Source: Limosilactobacillus alvi
GTDB taxonomy: Bacteria; Bacillota; Bacilli; Lactobacillales; Lactobacillaceae
Direction of reading: 5' to 3'
NCBI RefSeq assembly: GCF_016900115.1
Contig: NZ_JACJJQ010000010.1
Span: forward strand, 1-50,389
DNA length: 50,389 bases
Shown: positions 1 through 7,994 of the stretch, piece after piece
Position numbering within the stretch: position 1 is the first letter of the stretch
How the letters are laid out: each line of letters opens with the position of its first letter
Notes under the pieces: generated by a model
Told to the model about the DNA's origin: nothing
What the model saw: only the letters and a program-made list of their open reading frames with translations
Database searches by the model: none
Made by a program: the position numbers and the translations under genes

Positions 1-112
1 TTTTTGATTAAATCAAAAATCATAGTTCGCATTTTCTTAGTTAGAAGCTAGAAAATAATAGTTAATTCCCAGCCTCCGTCTTTTTTGTTTCGATCGTTAT
101 TTTTGCATAATT

Positions 113-1642
113 CTACATTTCCATGCCCATCTTCTTGTAGGAGTCCATTCCACCAAGCCAAAGATGATCCATGTCAACGCCCCGTTCTTTAGCAAAGGCC
201 ATCATTAGGTCCATATGGTTAAGGAGCGGATATTCTTTGTTTGGATCAGCTGGATCAATAACCTTCAATTGGGCCATCATCCCGCCGTCTTCGTGTTCAA
301 TGATGTGGCAGTGATACATGAAGACTCCGGCAACATCAAACCAAACCTTAATTCGAACGTGCTCACCAGGATTAATAGCGACTGTGTCTTTGAGTCCGGT
401 TTCAGTTGGAAGCGGAGCATGACCATCCCGGGAGATTACTTTAAAGGTGGTTCCATGCATGTGGTAAGGGTGGATCATGCCGGGTTTACCGTTTGTATTG
501 TAAATATCCCAGATTTGAACTTGACCCTTTTGCATCGTGTAATCAATCCGATCCATTTGGAACTTTTTTCCGTTCATTGCTACCATTTCATCCATTCCAT
601 CAAGAGTAACGTGGTGAATTGGTAATCCTGGGGTAACTTCGGGGTTGGGAACATCAAAAAGTTTAGTTGGAAGTTCTTGATGATTAGGCTTAAATTCGTG
701 AATCCAGAATTGAACCAGTGGAGTTTGATCCGTGTAAAGGGTAACAACATCGCCAGGTTTGCAATCACCAAAGTCAACAATAACTTCGGCCCGTTCAGCA
801 CAGGTTAACATCAATTTAGTTAGTTTAATCGGCTGAGGCAATAGGCTAAGATCGCCCGCAATTTGAGTCATAATTCGATTATCATCAAAGTGTAATCGCC
901 ATTCCCGTCGGTTGGCCCCGTTAAGGAAGCGGAGGCGAAGTTTTTGGGTGGTAACATCAAAATAAGGGTTAATTGTCCCGTTAATCATTGGGGTTGGACC
1001 AGCAACCCCATCAGGGTCGTAATCGGCCCGATAATCCCATTGGTTATTTTCGTGGAACCGCCGGTCTTGGAGAATAAGTGGAATATCATCAACCCCATAA
1101 TTTCGTGGTAGGGGCAATTTAGCTTCATGTTGGTCAGTAACAATTGCTCCAGTAGCCAGACCATGCCAAACTTGCGCCGCTGTTTCCGGACATGGGTGAG
1201 CATGAAGCCAGGTGAAGGCCGCTGGTTGATTAATCTTAAAACTGACATCCCGACTTTGCCCAGGATATACAGGAGCGTGACAACCACCGTCTTCAATTGG
1301 TCCTGGAATTGCTAAGCCATGCCAGTGGAAAGTTGTTAGTTCGGGTAAGTGATTTACCAGATGTAAGTGGTAGGTCTTTCCGCGTTCGTAGTGAACGATT
1401 GGCCCTAATAAGCTTCCGTTGTAACCCCAGGTCTTTGTCTTTTCCCCAGGGAGTAATTGAGTTTCACCGGCTTGGGCCGTTAAGGTATACCAAGTTTCGT
1501 TGGCAGTTTGTTTGTCTGGTTTCAAAAGGGGCGGAATTGTTAGCGGTTTGGTAGGCGCATCAGCGACTTTAAGCGGGACGTAGCCACCGTCGTGATAGTC
1601 GTAGGCACTTTCGTCATAGAAGTAATGATCAATTGTCGTCAT
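113..1642 (-). CDS. Multicopper oxidase (laccase/CopA-like)
   Basis: A 509-residue three-cupredoxin multicopper oxidase, expected to oxidise Cu(I), Mn(II) or phenolic/amine substrates while reducing O2 to water. All copper-ligand motifs are visible: HWHG at about 106-109, HAHP at about 147-150, HPYHMHG in the third domain, and HCHIIEH at about 444-450 followed by the axial Met in GGMM. The C-terminal tail is methionine-rich (MDLMM, then GMDSYKKMGMEM), which fits copper binding. There is no signal peptide or Tat motif, so the enzyme is probably cytoplasmic, unlike many CueO-type enzymes. The start was placed at the ATG six bases after TAGGAGGC rather than at an ATG 30 bases upstream that lacks such a site. 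It is divergent from the universal stress gene, with no copper-exporter gene beside it. The family is sure; the physiological substrate is not. Confidence 0.93.
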   Translation of the reverse strand: MTTIDHYFYDESAYDYHDGGYVPLKVADAPTKPLTIPPLLKPDKQTANETWYTLTAQAGETQLLPGEKTKTWGYNGSLLGPIVHYERGKTYHLHLVNHLPELTTFHWHGLAIPGPIEDGGCHAPVYPGQSRDVSFKINQPAAFTWLHAHPCPETAAQVWHGLATGAIVTDQHEAKLPLPRNYGVDDIPLILQDRRFHENNQWDYRADYDPDGVAGPTPMINGTINPYFDVTTQKLRLRFLNGANRREWRLHFDDNRIMTQIAGDLSLLPQPIKLTKLMLTCAERAEVIVDFGDCKPGDVVTLYTDQTPLVQFWIHEFKPNHQELPTKLFDVPNPEVTPGLPIHHVTLDGMDEMVAMNGKKFQMDRIDYTMQKGQVQIWDIYNTNGKPGMIHPYHMHGTTFKVISRDGHAPLPTETGLKDTVAINPGEHVRIKVWFDVAGVFMYHCHIIEHEDGGMMAQLKVIDPADPNKEYPLLNHMDLMMAFAKERGVDMDHLWLGGMDSYKKMGMEM

Positions 1643-1835
1643 AAAAATGCCTCCTAAAATTATATTTCGCATTAACTATAACGCGGTTTTATAATTTTCA
1701 CTAGGTAGAATTACAAATTAGTAAAATAAGTTTAGGACAAGCTAAAAATATTCTTTACAATTAGTAATTCTGGAGTAGTATAGAAAATGAAGCAAAATAG
1801 GCTTGAGTACTGGATACAAGAGAGGAGAAAAATTA

Positions 1836-2309
1836 ATGTTTGAAATTAAGCCAAAAAAATTTCATCGTATTTTGGTTGGGGTTGACGATGCACCGGATGC
1901 CCGGGCTGCTTTTTCTTACGCTGTTGATAAGGCGAAGCGTGATGGTTCTGAATTAGGGATTGTTTCAATTTATGAGACGAGCGAAGTAAATGTTTATCAA
2001 ATTTTAGATCGTGATTTTACTCACTCTAGTCGGGATGAAATGGAGAACCGAATTGATCAATATACTCAGGCAGCAATCGATTATGGGATTGATCCTAAGA
2101 AGATCACGGCGATTGTGGACCAGGGAGAACGCCCGGCGGAGCGAATTTGTAATCACGTGATTCCAGAATATGAACCAGATCTTTTAATTATTGGGTCAAT
2201 TGGTAAAAAAGGAAGTCGGAAGACGGTCGGTTCGCAAGCTTCCTACATGGTTAAACATTCAGGAACCTCGGTTTTTGTAATTCAAACGGCTGATGAATCG
2301 CAAAAGTAA
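1836..2309 (+). CDS. Universal stress protein, UspA family
   Basis: A 157-residue single-domain Usp protein. The N-terminal beta strand (HRILVGVDDAPDARAAF) and the C-terminal nucleotide-binding signature GSIGKKGSRKTVGSQAS are both present, so ATP binding is likely. Such proteins modulate survival under acid, oxidative or starvation stress, but no specific partner can be named. The ATG at 1836 follows AGAGGAGAAAA at good spacing; an upstream in-frame start lacks a site. It is monocistronic: it is divergent from the multicopper oxidase and followed by a strong terminator. A weak promoter (TTTACA near 1754, TATAGA near 1779) precedes it. Confidence 0.93.
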   Translation: MFEIKPKKFHRILVGVDDAPDARAAFSYAVDKAKRDGSELGIVSIYETSEVNVYQILDRDFTHSSRDEMENRIDQYTQAAIDYGIDPKKITAIVDQGERPAERICNHVIPEYEPDLLIIGSIGKKGSRKTVGSQASYMVKHSGTSVFVIQTADESQK

Positions 2310-2358
2310 GTAGACATCGTTTCGCCTTTTGATATACCAAACTAAATATTGAAAATGG

Positions 2359-2395
2359 GACAACGAAGTCATTGATGATCGTTGTCTTTTTATTT
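2359..2395 (+). terminator. Rho-independent terminator of the usp gene
   Basis: An eight-base-pair stem, GACAACGA with TCGTTGTC, around a 12-base loop is followed directly by TTTTTATTT. It closes the single-gene usp transcript. Confidence 0.85.
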
Positions 2396-2449
2396 GAATT
2401 TTAAATATATAATGGTTCTAAGTAATATTGGAATATTGAACGCAAAAGC

Positions 2450-2487
2450 TTGATTTAATTTCCTCCCAGTTTATAATGATTATAAAT
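2450..2487 (+). promoter_or_regulatory. Promoter with embedded PerR-box palindrome
   Basis: A -35 TTGATT (2450-2455) and -10 TATAAT (2472-2477) are separated by 16 bases. The -10 lies wholly inside TTATAATGATTATAA (2471-2485), an exact match to the known PerR box TTATAATNATTATAA, extended by one more pair to a perfect 17-base palindrome. Repressor bound there would block RNA polymerase, so the downstream VIT pair is inferred to be under a Fur-family (PerR-type) peroxide/metal sensor. No perR or fur gene lies in this window. Confidence 0.75.
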
Positions 2488-2506
2488 AAAGAAGAGGGGA
2501 ATAATT

Positions 2507-3193
2507 ATGGCAAAGAAAATGTCACTTGCACAAAAGGTGAATGTTATTCGAGCTAGTGTTATGGGGGCAAATGATGGCATTATTTCAGTGGCTGGAATCG
2601 TTATTGGGGTCGCAGCCGCAACTAACAATGCTTATGCAATTCTAATTGCTGGGCTTTCCGGTAGTTTAGCCGGAATGATTTCCATGTGTATGGGGGAGTA
2701 CGTTTCGGTAAGTACTCAAAAAGATTCGCAACAACGCGCAATTTTAAATGAACAACAGCGAATTAAAGAGAATTTTCAAGCTGAATTTGACTACGTTAAG
2801 GGAAAATATCTTGCTCAAGGAATTGCGCCGGCCTTAGCTTATCAAGCCACCCAGGAATTGATGGCTGATGATCCCTTAAATACGGTAGTTCAAGAACGAT
2901 ATGGCTTTAATCCAAAAGATTTTACCAATCCGTATGCCGCTGCGGTAGCTTCATTTATTTCCTTCCCCCTAGGCTCAATTTTACCAATGGTGGCAGTTAC
3001 GCTGACCCCACCTAAGTTCCGGATTTTAGGCACAATGGTTGCAGTCTTAGTTGCTCTGTTAATTACGGGCTACTTAGCCGCAGTTCTTGGAGATAACCCT
3101 AAACGTGGAAAAGCGATGCTTCGTAATGTGGCTGCTGGTTTACTAACGATGGGAGTAACCTTCTTAATTGGGCAACTCTTTCGCGCTTATTGA
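2507..3193 (+). CDS. VIT1/CCC1 family transporter, first paralogue
   Basis: A 228-residue membrane protein of the VIT1/CCC1 (DUF125) family, which moves Fe(II) or Mn(II) out of the cytoplasm. Family features are visible: RASVMGANDGIISVAGIVIGVAA in the first membrane segment, a GMISMCMGEYVSVSTQKD second segment, a charged cytoplasmic metal-binding helical region at about 75-145, and three C-terminal membrane segments. The Asp in GANDG and the Met/Glu of the MGEY stretch are typical transport residues. It starts at an ATG after GAAGAGGGGAA and lies 22 bases ahead of a second family member. The PerR-type site over its promoter suggests induction by peroxide or metal. Mn(II) is plausible given the manganese-rich physiology of lactobacilli; the substrate is inferred. 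Confidence 0.9.
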   Translation: MAKKMSLAQKVNVIRASVMGANDGIISVAGIVIGVAAATNNAYAILIAGLSGSLAGMISMCMGEYVSVSTQKDSQQRAILNEQQRIKENFQAEFDYVKGKYLAQGIAPALAYQATQELMADDPLNTVVQERYGFNPKDFTNPYAAAVASFISFPLGSILPMVAVTLTPPKFRILGTMVAVLVALLITGYLAAVLGDNPKRGKAMLRNVAAGLLTMGVTFLIGQLFRAY

Positions 3194-3215
3194 GCATTAA
3201 AAGGGGGAAGTAAAC

Positions 3216-3917
3216 GTGACGAACGTAAAAGTAAAGCGGGTTGATAAAACAACGCAAACAATGGAGGAAAAGCTAAATGTTTTGCGGGCTGGCGTTTTAG
3301 GCTCAAACGATGGAATTTTAACCGTTGTGGGGGTTTTGGTTTCGGTTGCTGCTGCCACAACAAATCATTTCACCATCTTTATTGCTGGTTTATCAGATTT
3401 ATTGGCCTGTGCCTTTTCGATGGCGGCTGGTGAATATGCATCCGTTTCAGCTCAAAAGGAGACTGAAAAAGCAGCAGTTGCTAAAGAAGCAGCCCTTTTA
3501 AAAACAAATTGGCACGGTCAAATGCAAACCGTTAAAGACTTCTATGTTCAACGGGGAGTTCAACCTGATACGGCCGAGGCAATTGCTAAAGACCTCTTAC
3601 AAAAAAAGCCGTTAGCCACGGTGGTTCGGGTAAAATATGATATTGAACTTGGTCACTACTTAAACCCGTGGGATGCTTCTTTTGCCTCCCTTTTTTCGGC
3701 AGCCTTGGGTGGTTTACTACCTTTAATGGCGATGACCTTTGTTAACGGGAACTTAAAATGGTATGCAACGATCTTGGCGGTTGCCGTTACCTCTGCTTTG
3801 ACGGGATACTTATCAGCTAGACTTGGTGACGGTTTGACCCGCCGGGCAGTGATTCGGAATATAATCATTGGGTTAATTACGATTGCTATCCACTATGGAG
3901 TCGGTAAGTTATTCTAA
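3216..3917 (+). CDS. VIT1/CCC1 family transporter, second paralogue
   Basis: A 233-residue second copy of the VIT/CCC1 fold, co-oriented with and probably co-transcribed with the first. It keeps RAGVLGSNDGILTVVGVLVSVAA and the SMAAGEYASVSAQKE segment. It replaces the Met-rich stretch of the first copy (MISMCMGEY) by FSMAAGEY, and its N-terminus is about ten residues longer. The start is GTG, preceded by AAAGGGGGAAG. The two proteins are diverged paralogues, so they could form a heterodimer or have different metal preference; VIT1 proteins are known to be dimers. The gene is followed by a copy of the dispersed 3' element and a terminator. Confidence 0.88.
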   Translation: MTNVKVKRVDKTTQTMEEKLNVLRAGVLGSNDGILTVVGVLVSVAAATTNHFTIFIAGLSDLLACAFSMAAGEYASVSAQKETEKAAVAKEAALLKTNWHGQMQTVKDFYVQRGVQPDTAEAIAKDLLQKKPLATVVRVKYDIELGHYLNPWDASFASLFSAALGGLLPLMAMTFVNGNLKWYATILAVAVTSALTGYLSARLGDGLTRRAVIRNIIIGLITIAIHYGVGKLF

Positions 3918-3930
3918 AAATTTTAACTTC

Positions 3931-4108
3931 GTTGCTGAATAACATGCGGCGATGAAAGAGAGGAGGTTGGGAAAAAAGCTCCTTGACGGCCTGGTTGGGA
4001 TAAGAAGAGCGAAGGTTGATTCATTAGAATCGGCCTTTCGTTCGCACTTATCCGTTAAGGCCGTGCTTTTTGACCTTAGTTACTAAGTAACATTCGGAGA
4101 TGACAAAG
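3931..4108 (+). repeat. Dispersed 3'-UTR structured element, copy A
   Basis: Starts just after the second VIT gene. It contains the conserved core beginning GGTTGGGAAAAAAGCTCC, a long hairpin closed by ACGGCCT/AGGCCGT with GGTTGATTC-ATTA-GAATCGGCC at the tip, and the trailer TTACTAAGTAACATTCGGAG. A degenerate copy of the trailer (TTGCTGAATAACATGCGGCG) also precedes the core, so the core is bracketed by direct repeats. Confidence 0.85.
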
Positions 4109-4147
4109 AGGCCGGGAAGAAGCATTTGTTTCTTCCCGGCCTTGTTT
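4109..4147 (+). terminator. Terminator after element copy A
   Basis: AGGCCGGGAAGAA pairs with TTTCTTCCCGGCCT across a short loop and is followed by TGTTTTTC. The GGGAAGAA/TTCTTCCC body recurs in the terminators after copies C and D, with a related form after copy B. Confidence 0.85.
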
Positions 4148-4192
4148 TTCTTATTTTACCGGATCGCCTAGAATTTTTACTAACTCATTTTT

Positions 4193-4252
4193 TTGTTGCT
4201 TTTTTGCCTAGTTAGTTATATAGTTAGTTACACAAGTAATTAACCAACTAAC
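4193..4252 (+). promoter_or_regulatory. GntR-operon promoter with TAGTTAGTTA operator repeats
   Basis: A possible -35 TTGTTG (4193-4198) and -10 TATATA (4217-4222) are separated by 18 bases. Two direct repeats TAGTTAGTTA (4209-4218 and 4221-4230) overlap the -10. An inverted counterpart TAACCAACTAAC follows at 4241-4252. This layout fits autoregulation by the YtrA-type GntR protein encoded 24 bases downstream. The operator role is inferred. Confidence 0.55.
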
Positions 4253-4275
4253 AAGGTGGTTGAGGTGGTGAGAAA

Positions 4276-4653
4276 ATGCATTTTGAATTTGATCAATCCG
4301 CACCGTTATACCAACAACTTGCGGACCAACTTGCGGAAATGATTTTTACTGGAATTTTTAAGGAGGGTGAACAAGTGCCATCAACAACGCAACTTTCTCA
4401 AGAACTAAATATGAATCCAGCAACGATCTTAAAGGGGATGAATCAGCTGGTTGATCAGCATTTACTAGAGAAACGGCGGGGGCGGGGGATGTTTGTCCTC
4501 CCCGGGGCCCAAAAACAGCTAGCTCATCAACACCGGGAAGCTTTTTATCAGGATTATGTTGCTAGTTTAGTTACTGAAGCACAACGTTTAGGAATCGACG
4601 AAGAACAGCTATTAGCACTAATTAAACGGGGGTACCAAAATGGAAAAGCTTAA
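4276..4653 (+). CDS. GntR family regulator, YtrA subfamily
   Basis: A 125-residue short GntR regulator. The N-terminal winged helix-turn-helix runs from about 8 to 75 (PLYQQLADQLAEMIFTGIF, then EGEQVPSTTQLSQELNMNP). Only a brief helical tail follows, instead of the large ligand domain of FadR or HutC types, which defines the YtrA class. These proteins normally repress an adjacent ABC-transporter operon and respond to cell-envelope stress or antibiotics. The gene overlaps the ATPase gene by 14 bases, so the two are translationally coupled. Repeats over its own promoter support autoregulation. Confidence 0.9.
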   Translation: MHFEFDQSAPLYQQLADQLAEMIFTGIFKEGEQVPSTTQLSQELNMNPATILKGMNQLVDQHLLEKRRGRGMFVLPGAQKQLAHQHREAFYQDYVASLVTEAQRLGIDEEQLLALIKRGYQNGKA

Positions 4654-5509
4654 GGTGCAGACAATTACGAAACGTTATGGTCGCAAAGTAATTCTTGATG
4701 CAGTGAGTTTTGAATTACAACCCGCAAAGATCTACGGCTTGTTGGGTCGCAATGGGGCAGGAAAGAGTACCCTGCTAAATATCATAACTAATCGGATTTT
4801 CGCTAACCAAGGGGCAGTTATGCTGGGTGAGCAAAACGTGAATAATAATCAAGCCAGCCTCGGCCAATTTTATTTGATGAGTGAAGCTGAGCTTAACTTA
4901 AAGCATACGAAGATTAAGGATTTATTTAGTGGGGCAGAATTAGCCTATGGTAATTTTGATTTTGAAAATGCCCGACGAATGTTAACTGCTTTTAAAATCA
5001 GTGAAGATCAAACTTTAGCCAAACTTTCAACGGGATTAAAAACGGCCGCTAAGTTAACAGTCGCTTTGAATGTCAATGCAGATTATATTTTTCTTGATGA
5101 ACCAACCTTGGGATTAGACGCAAATCACCGCGAACTGTTCTATCATGAATTAATGCGGACATATGGGGAACGGCCCCGGACTTTTGTAATTTCAACGCAC
5201 TTAATTAATGAAGTCCAACAACTTTTAGAAAATGTGATTATCTTAGATCGGGGCAAAATCATAGTCGATGAACCAGTGATTGATTTGTTAGCAAAGGCTT
5301 ATGAAATTAGTGGACCGTCTAACTTAGTTGATCAATATACGCACGGTTTAAAAATCTTAACGAGTCATAATTTTAGTCGGATTAAGACCGTTACGGTTGT
5401 TGAAAAACTAGCTGAACAACGTACCTTACCAGATCAGGTTAAGGTTGATCATCTTGACTTGCAAAAAACTTTTACAGCATTAACGGATGGAGGGAATGAA
5501 GGTGAATAA
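4640..5509 (+). CDS. ABC transporter ATP-binding protein
   Basis: A 289-residue ABC ATPase of the YtrB/EcsA type. The Walker A motif is GRNGAGKST at about residues 36-44 and Walker B with its Glu is YIFLDEPTLGLD. The C-loop signature is degenerate (LSTGLKTAAKL instead of LSGGQ), as is common in YtrA-associated ATPases. The C-terminal third, beyond the ATPase core, is a variable regulatory extension. It overlaps both neighbours, the regulator and the membrane gene, indicating one operon. The substrate is unknown. With a single six-helix permease-like partner it could act in efflux or envelope-stress sensing. Confidence 0.9.
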   Translation: MEKLKVQTITKRYGRKVILDAVSFELQPAKIYGLLGRNGAGKSTLLNIITNRIFANQGAVMLGEQNVNNNQASLGQFYLMSEAELNLKHTKIKDLFSGAELAYGNFDFENARRMLTAFKISEDQTLAKLSTGLKTAAKLTVALNVNADYIFLDEPTLGLDANHRELFYHELMRTYGERPRTFVISTHLINEVQQLLENVIILDRGKIIVDEPVIDLLAKAYEISGPSNLVDQYTHGLKILTSHNFSRIKTVTVVEKLAEQRTLPDQVKVDHLDLQKTFTALTDGGNEGE

Positions 5510-6200
5510 ACGAATTAGCGGCTTAATGAACTGGATCATGCGATTATCAGTTTGGAGCTTATTGATTGTGTTCGGGGTCAACTTGGTTTTCTGGGCGTTA
5601 AGGATTATCTTGAAACTCTTAACCCGAAGTCACATGAGTCTCACTGGCGAATTAACAAATTTTGTTGTGAATTTTGGAATATCAATTGAGATTTGGGGCG
5701 TCATTTTACCTTTATTTATCGCTTACCCATTATTTAAATGGGGAATCCAATATGGTTATTCCCGCTGGAACATTTGGCTAGCTAATACCGCTTCCTTAGT
5801 AATTTGGATAGTTGTAATTTGGCTGGCTCATCTTTTGAAGAACGTTGTTGATTACCAACAAATGGGACTGCATCATGCAACGGACGGTTTAGGTTGGGAT
5901 TTAGTTGCTGTGATCGAAGGAGTTTTAACCTTGGCAGCGATCGGAGCGGGGTTTGCCCTCTTAAACCGGCGGTGGAAATGGATTATTGGAATTGGCGGGC
6001 CGGTCTTAGCATTCTTTATCCTTGGGAGTTTAATTCGTTTAATCTTTGTCACTTTTGATTCCCAAAGTTTAGCTAACTTCTTTGCGGTCTTAAGTTTCAA
6101 TTGGATGGGAGTACTCTATGGTTTCCTTTTTATCTGGGCCTGCTTAATGTTTGGCTTGATCTATCTTTTCTTTATGCGGATGCAATTACGACGTGATTAA
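5502..6200 (+). CDS. Multi-pass membrane protein, ABC permease partner
   Basis: About 232 residues with roughly six hydrophobic segments, spread over the first 220 residues and ending in a basic tail (MRMQLRRD). No confident family could be assigned. Its position at the end of the GntR/ABC operon, overlapping the ATPase stop by eight bases, makes it the likely membrane subunit. The start is chosen as the GTG at 5502 because GGAGGG lies seven bases upstream. In-frame ATGs at 5487 and 5496 are respectively ahead of and too close to that site. Termination downstream is not obvious. Confidence 0.75.
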   Translation: MNKRISGLMNWIMRLSVWSLLIVFGVNLVFWALRIILKLLTRSHMSLTGELTNFVVNFGISIEIWGVILPLFIAYPLFKWGIQYGYSRWNIWLANTASLVIWIVVIWLAHLLKNVVDYQQMGLHHATDGLGWDLVAVIEGVLTLAAIGAGFALLNRRWKWIIGIGGPVLAFFILGSLIRLIFVTFDSQSLANFFAVLSFNWMGVLYGFLFIWACLMFGLIYLFFMRMQLRRD

Positions 6201-6430
6201 ACAAAAGTCAAAAAGGCCATAGTTAAGAAATGTTGACTGGCGCTCGCAAAATTCTCTAGCTAATGGTTGATTCCGCTTACTTATCTCACAAGATCGTCTA
6301 GCAGTTTTCTTACTGCCTCATTTTTGAAGTTAGGCTCGCCAAATATGAGGTTTTAGTGGTATGATAATATCAGTTTATTCCGATCAAAGCTTAGAAGAAA
6401 AAAGATAGAAAGAGGGTTTCGGGCGACAAG

Positions 6431-7090
6431 ATGACGCCGATGAAAGAAGACTATTTAAAAATTATTTTTGAACTTGGTGGAATGAAAAAACAAGTTTCAA
6501 ATAAACAAATTTCACTAGGCCTTGGGATTGCTGCTGGTTCAGTAACGGAAATGATTACTAAGTTAGATGAAGAGGGCTTAGTTGCCCATCAACCATATGC
6601 AGGGATTCAATTAACGGAACATGGTTTTAAAGTGGCAGCTGAATTAGTTCGTAAGCATCGCCTTTGGGAAACTTTTTTGGTTGATAAACTTGGGTATAGT
6701 GTGGCCGATGTTCATCCTGAAGCCGAAGTCCTGGAACACGAAACAAGTGACCGTCTGGCAACGGCTTTAGATGACTTTTTAGGCCATCCCGAAAGTTGTC
6801 CTCATGGTGGTATGATTCCCAATGCAGCTGGTGAATTTAAGAACGTTAGTCATCGTCTCTTATCTGATGCTGAAGATGGTGAGATAATCACAATCGAACG
6901 CTTCTTAGATAATCACGAATTACTAACTTACCTTAGTGAGCTAGGCATTCAACTCCATGATCGTTTTGAAGTTATCAAGCACGAGCCTTTTGAAGGCCCA
7001 TTGGTTGTTAAGCAACTCAGTGACCAGAAAACGATCAGTATTTCTTTTAAAGCCTCACATAATATTTTTATTAATGAAGTAAAGTCTTAA
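6431..7090 (+). CDS. mntR: DtxR/MntR family metal-dependent regulator
   Basis: A 219-residue DtxR-family protein. An N-terminal winged helix (EDYLKIIFELGG to ITKLDEEGLVAHQPYAGIQLT) is followed by the dimerisation and metal-binding helices. These carry HRLWETFLVDKLGY, VHPEAEVLEHETSD and the H-P-x-x-C-P-H-G stretch (HPESCPHGG). A C-terminal FeoA/SH3-like domain runs from about 150. In lactobacilli such proteins sense Mn(II) or Fe(II) and repress MntH or MtsABC uptake genes. No uptake gene is adjacent; the VIT exporter-type genes lie 3 kb upstream. The start codon is one of two close ATGs (6431 or 6440); the upstream site AAAGAGGG is imperfectly spaced. The symbol is by family resemblance. Confidence 0.85.
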   Translation: MTPMKEDYLKIIFELGGMKKQVSNKQISLGLGIAAGSVTEMITKLDEEGLVAHQPYAGIQLTEHGFKVAAELVRKHRLWETFLVDKLGYSVADVHPEAEVLEHETSDRLATALDDFLGHPESCPHGGMIPNAAGEFKNVSHRLLSDAEDGEIITIERFLDNHELLTYLSELGIQLHDRFEVIKHEPFEGPLVVKQLSDQKTISISFKASHNIFINEVKS

Positions 7091-7177
7091 ATTTTTGGTA
7101 AAAGCGGATGAAGAGCGAGTAACAACATGAAAATGTGGTATACTCATTCCCAGTGAAGTCTAGCTTAGGAGATTGAA

Positions 7178-7852
7178 ATGTTAATTCAAAATGATGCAAA
7201 AAGGTGGCAACGCCTCCTCGTTAGTACGGTCCTATTTATTGTAATTGCCGCAATGGTTTATAAAAGTACCATGTTAATCGGCACTCTTGATTCGGTTTTA
7301 CAAACCCTCTTTACCAATAATCATCCTAACGCAACTGGGGGGATGAAGGTTGTGATGACCCTAATTTCCTTTATCGGGAGCCCAAAGATGGATCTAGTCT
7401 GGGCTTTCATCATTGCCTTCTTACTTTGGGGATTTAAGTATAAAATTCCGGCTCTTTGGACTTTGGGAGTTATTTTTGGGGGCGATGTTTTAGGAGCGAT
7501 TGTTAAACATGTGATTAAGCGGGCGCGGCCAGCGCAACACATGGCAGCCGACAATGGTTTTTCTTTCCCAAGTGGTCACGTCTTAGGTGGCTTTTTAATT
7601 GCCGGGATTTTAATGTTAGTTGTCGTTCCGATTATTCAAAGTGAATCCATGCGAGTGATTTGCCAAATATTGTTAGTTTTTTATGTTGCTTTATTGGCAA
7701 TCTCCCGGGTTTACTTATATGCTCATTTTCCAACCGATACAATTGGTGCAATGCTCTTAGCATATGCTTGGCTTCAAATTGCAGAATATCTGTATGTAAT
7801 CTTTGCGCCGATATTAAGTCGTTGGAAGTTTGTAAGTAATTCATACGTTTAA
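7178..7852 (+). CDS. PAP2 family membrane phosphatase
   Basis: A 224-residue integral membrane phosphatase. The three PAP2 signature blocks are visible: KHVIKRARPAQ (K-x6-RP), PSGHV, and SRVYLYAHFPTDTIGA (SR-x5-H-x3-D). About five to six membrane helices surround them. Such enzymes dephosphorylate undecaprenyl pyrophosphate, phosphatidylglycerophosphate or phosphatidic acid on the outer membrane face. The ATG follows TTAGGAGATTGAA. It is a single gene with its own terminator. The exact lipid substrate cannot be read from the sequence. Confidence 0.93.
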   Translation: MLIQNDAKRWQRLLVSTVLFIVIAAMVYKSTMLIGTLDSVLQTLFTNNHPNATGGMKVVMTLISFIGSPKMDLVWAFIIAFLLWGFKYKIPALWTLGVIFGGDVLGAIVKHVIKRARPAQHMAADNGFSFPSGHVLGGFLIAGILMLVVVPIIQSESMRVICQILLVFYVALLAISRVYLYAHFPTDTIGAMLLAYAWLQIAEYLYVIFAPILSRWKFVSNSYV

Positions 7853-7857
7853 TCAAT

Positions 7858-7900
7858 TGAGGTTAGCGAAGGATGGAAGTCCAAACTAGCCTCTTTTTAA
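7858..7900 (+). terminator. Terminator of the PAP2 gene
   Basis: GAGGTTAG pairs with CTAGCCTC (one G-U pair) around a long loop and is followed by TTTTTAATT. Confidence 0.75.
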
Positions 7901-7994
7901 TTAAAAATAGCAAAGATCATTAGATCCTTTATACTAGCAGAGAGATATGGGCACAAAAAGTAAATTATTTCCTGGGAAATATGGGGTGGATAAA

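Noticed and set aside
3931-4147. Dispersed element as an insertion sequence or CRISPR remnant
   Set aside because: No transposase, no target-site duplications at the outer ends, and copies are hairpins tied to terminators rather than regularly spaced short repeats.
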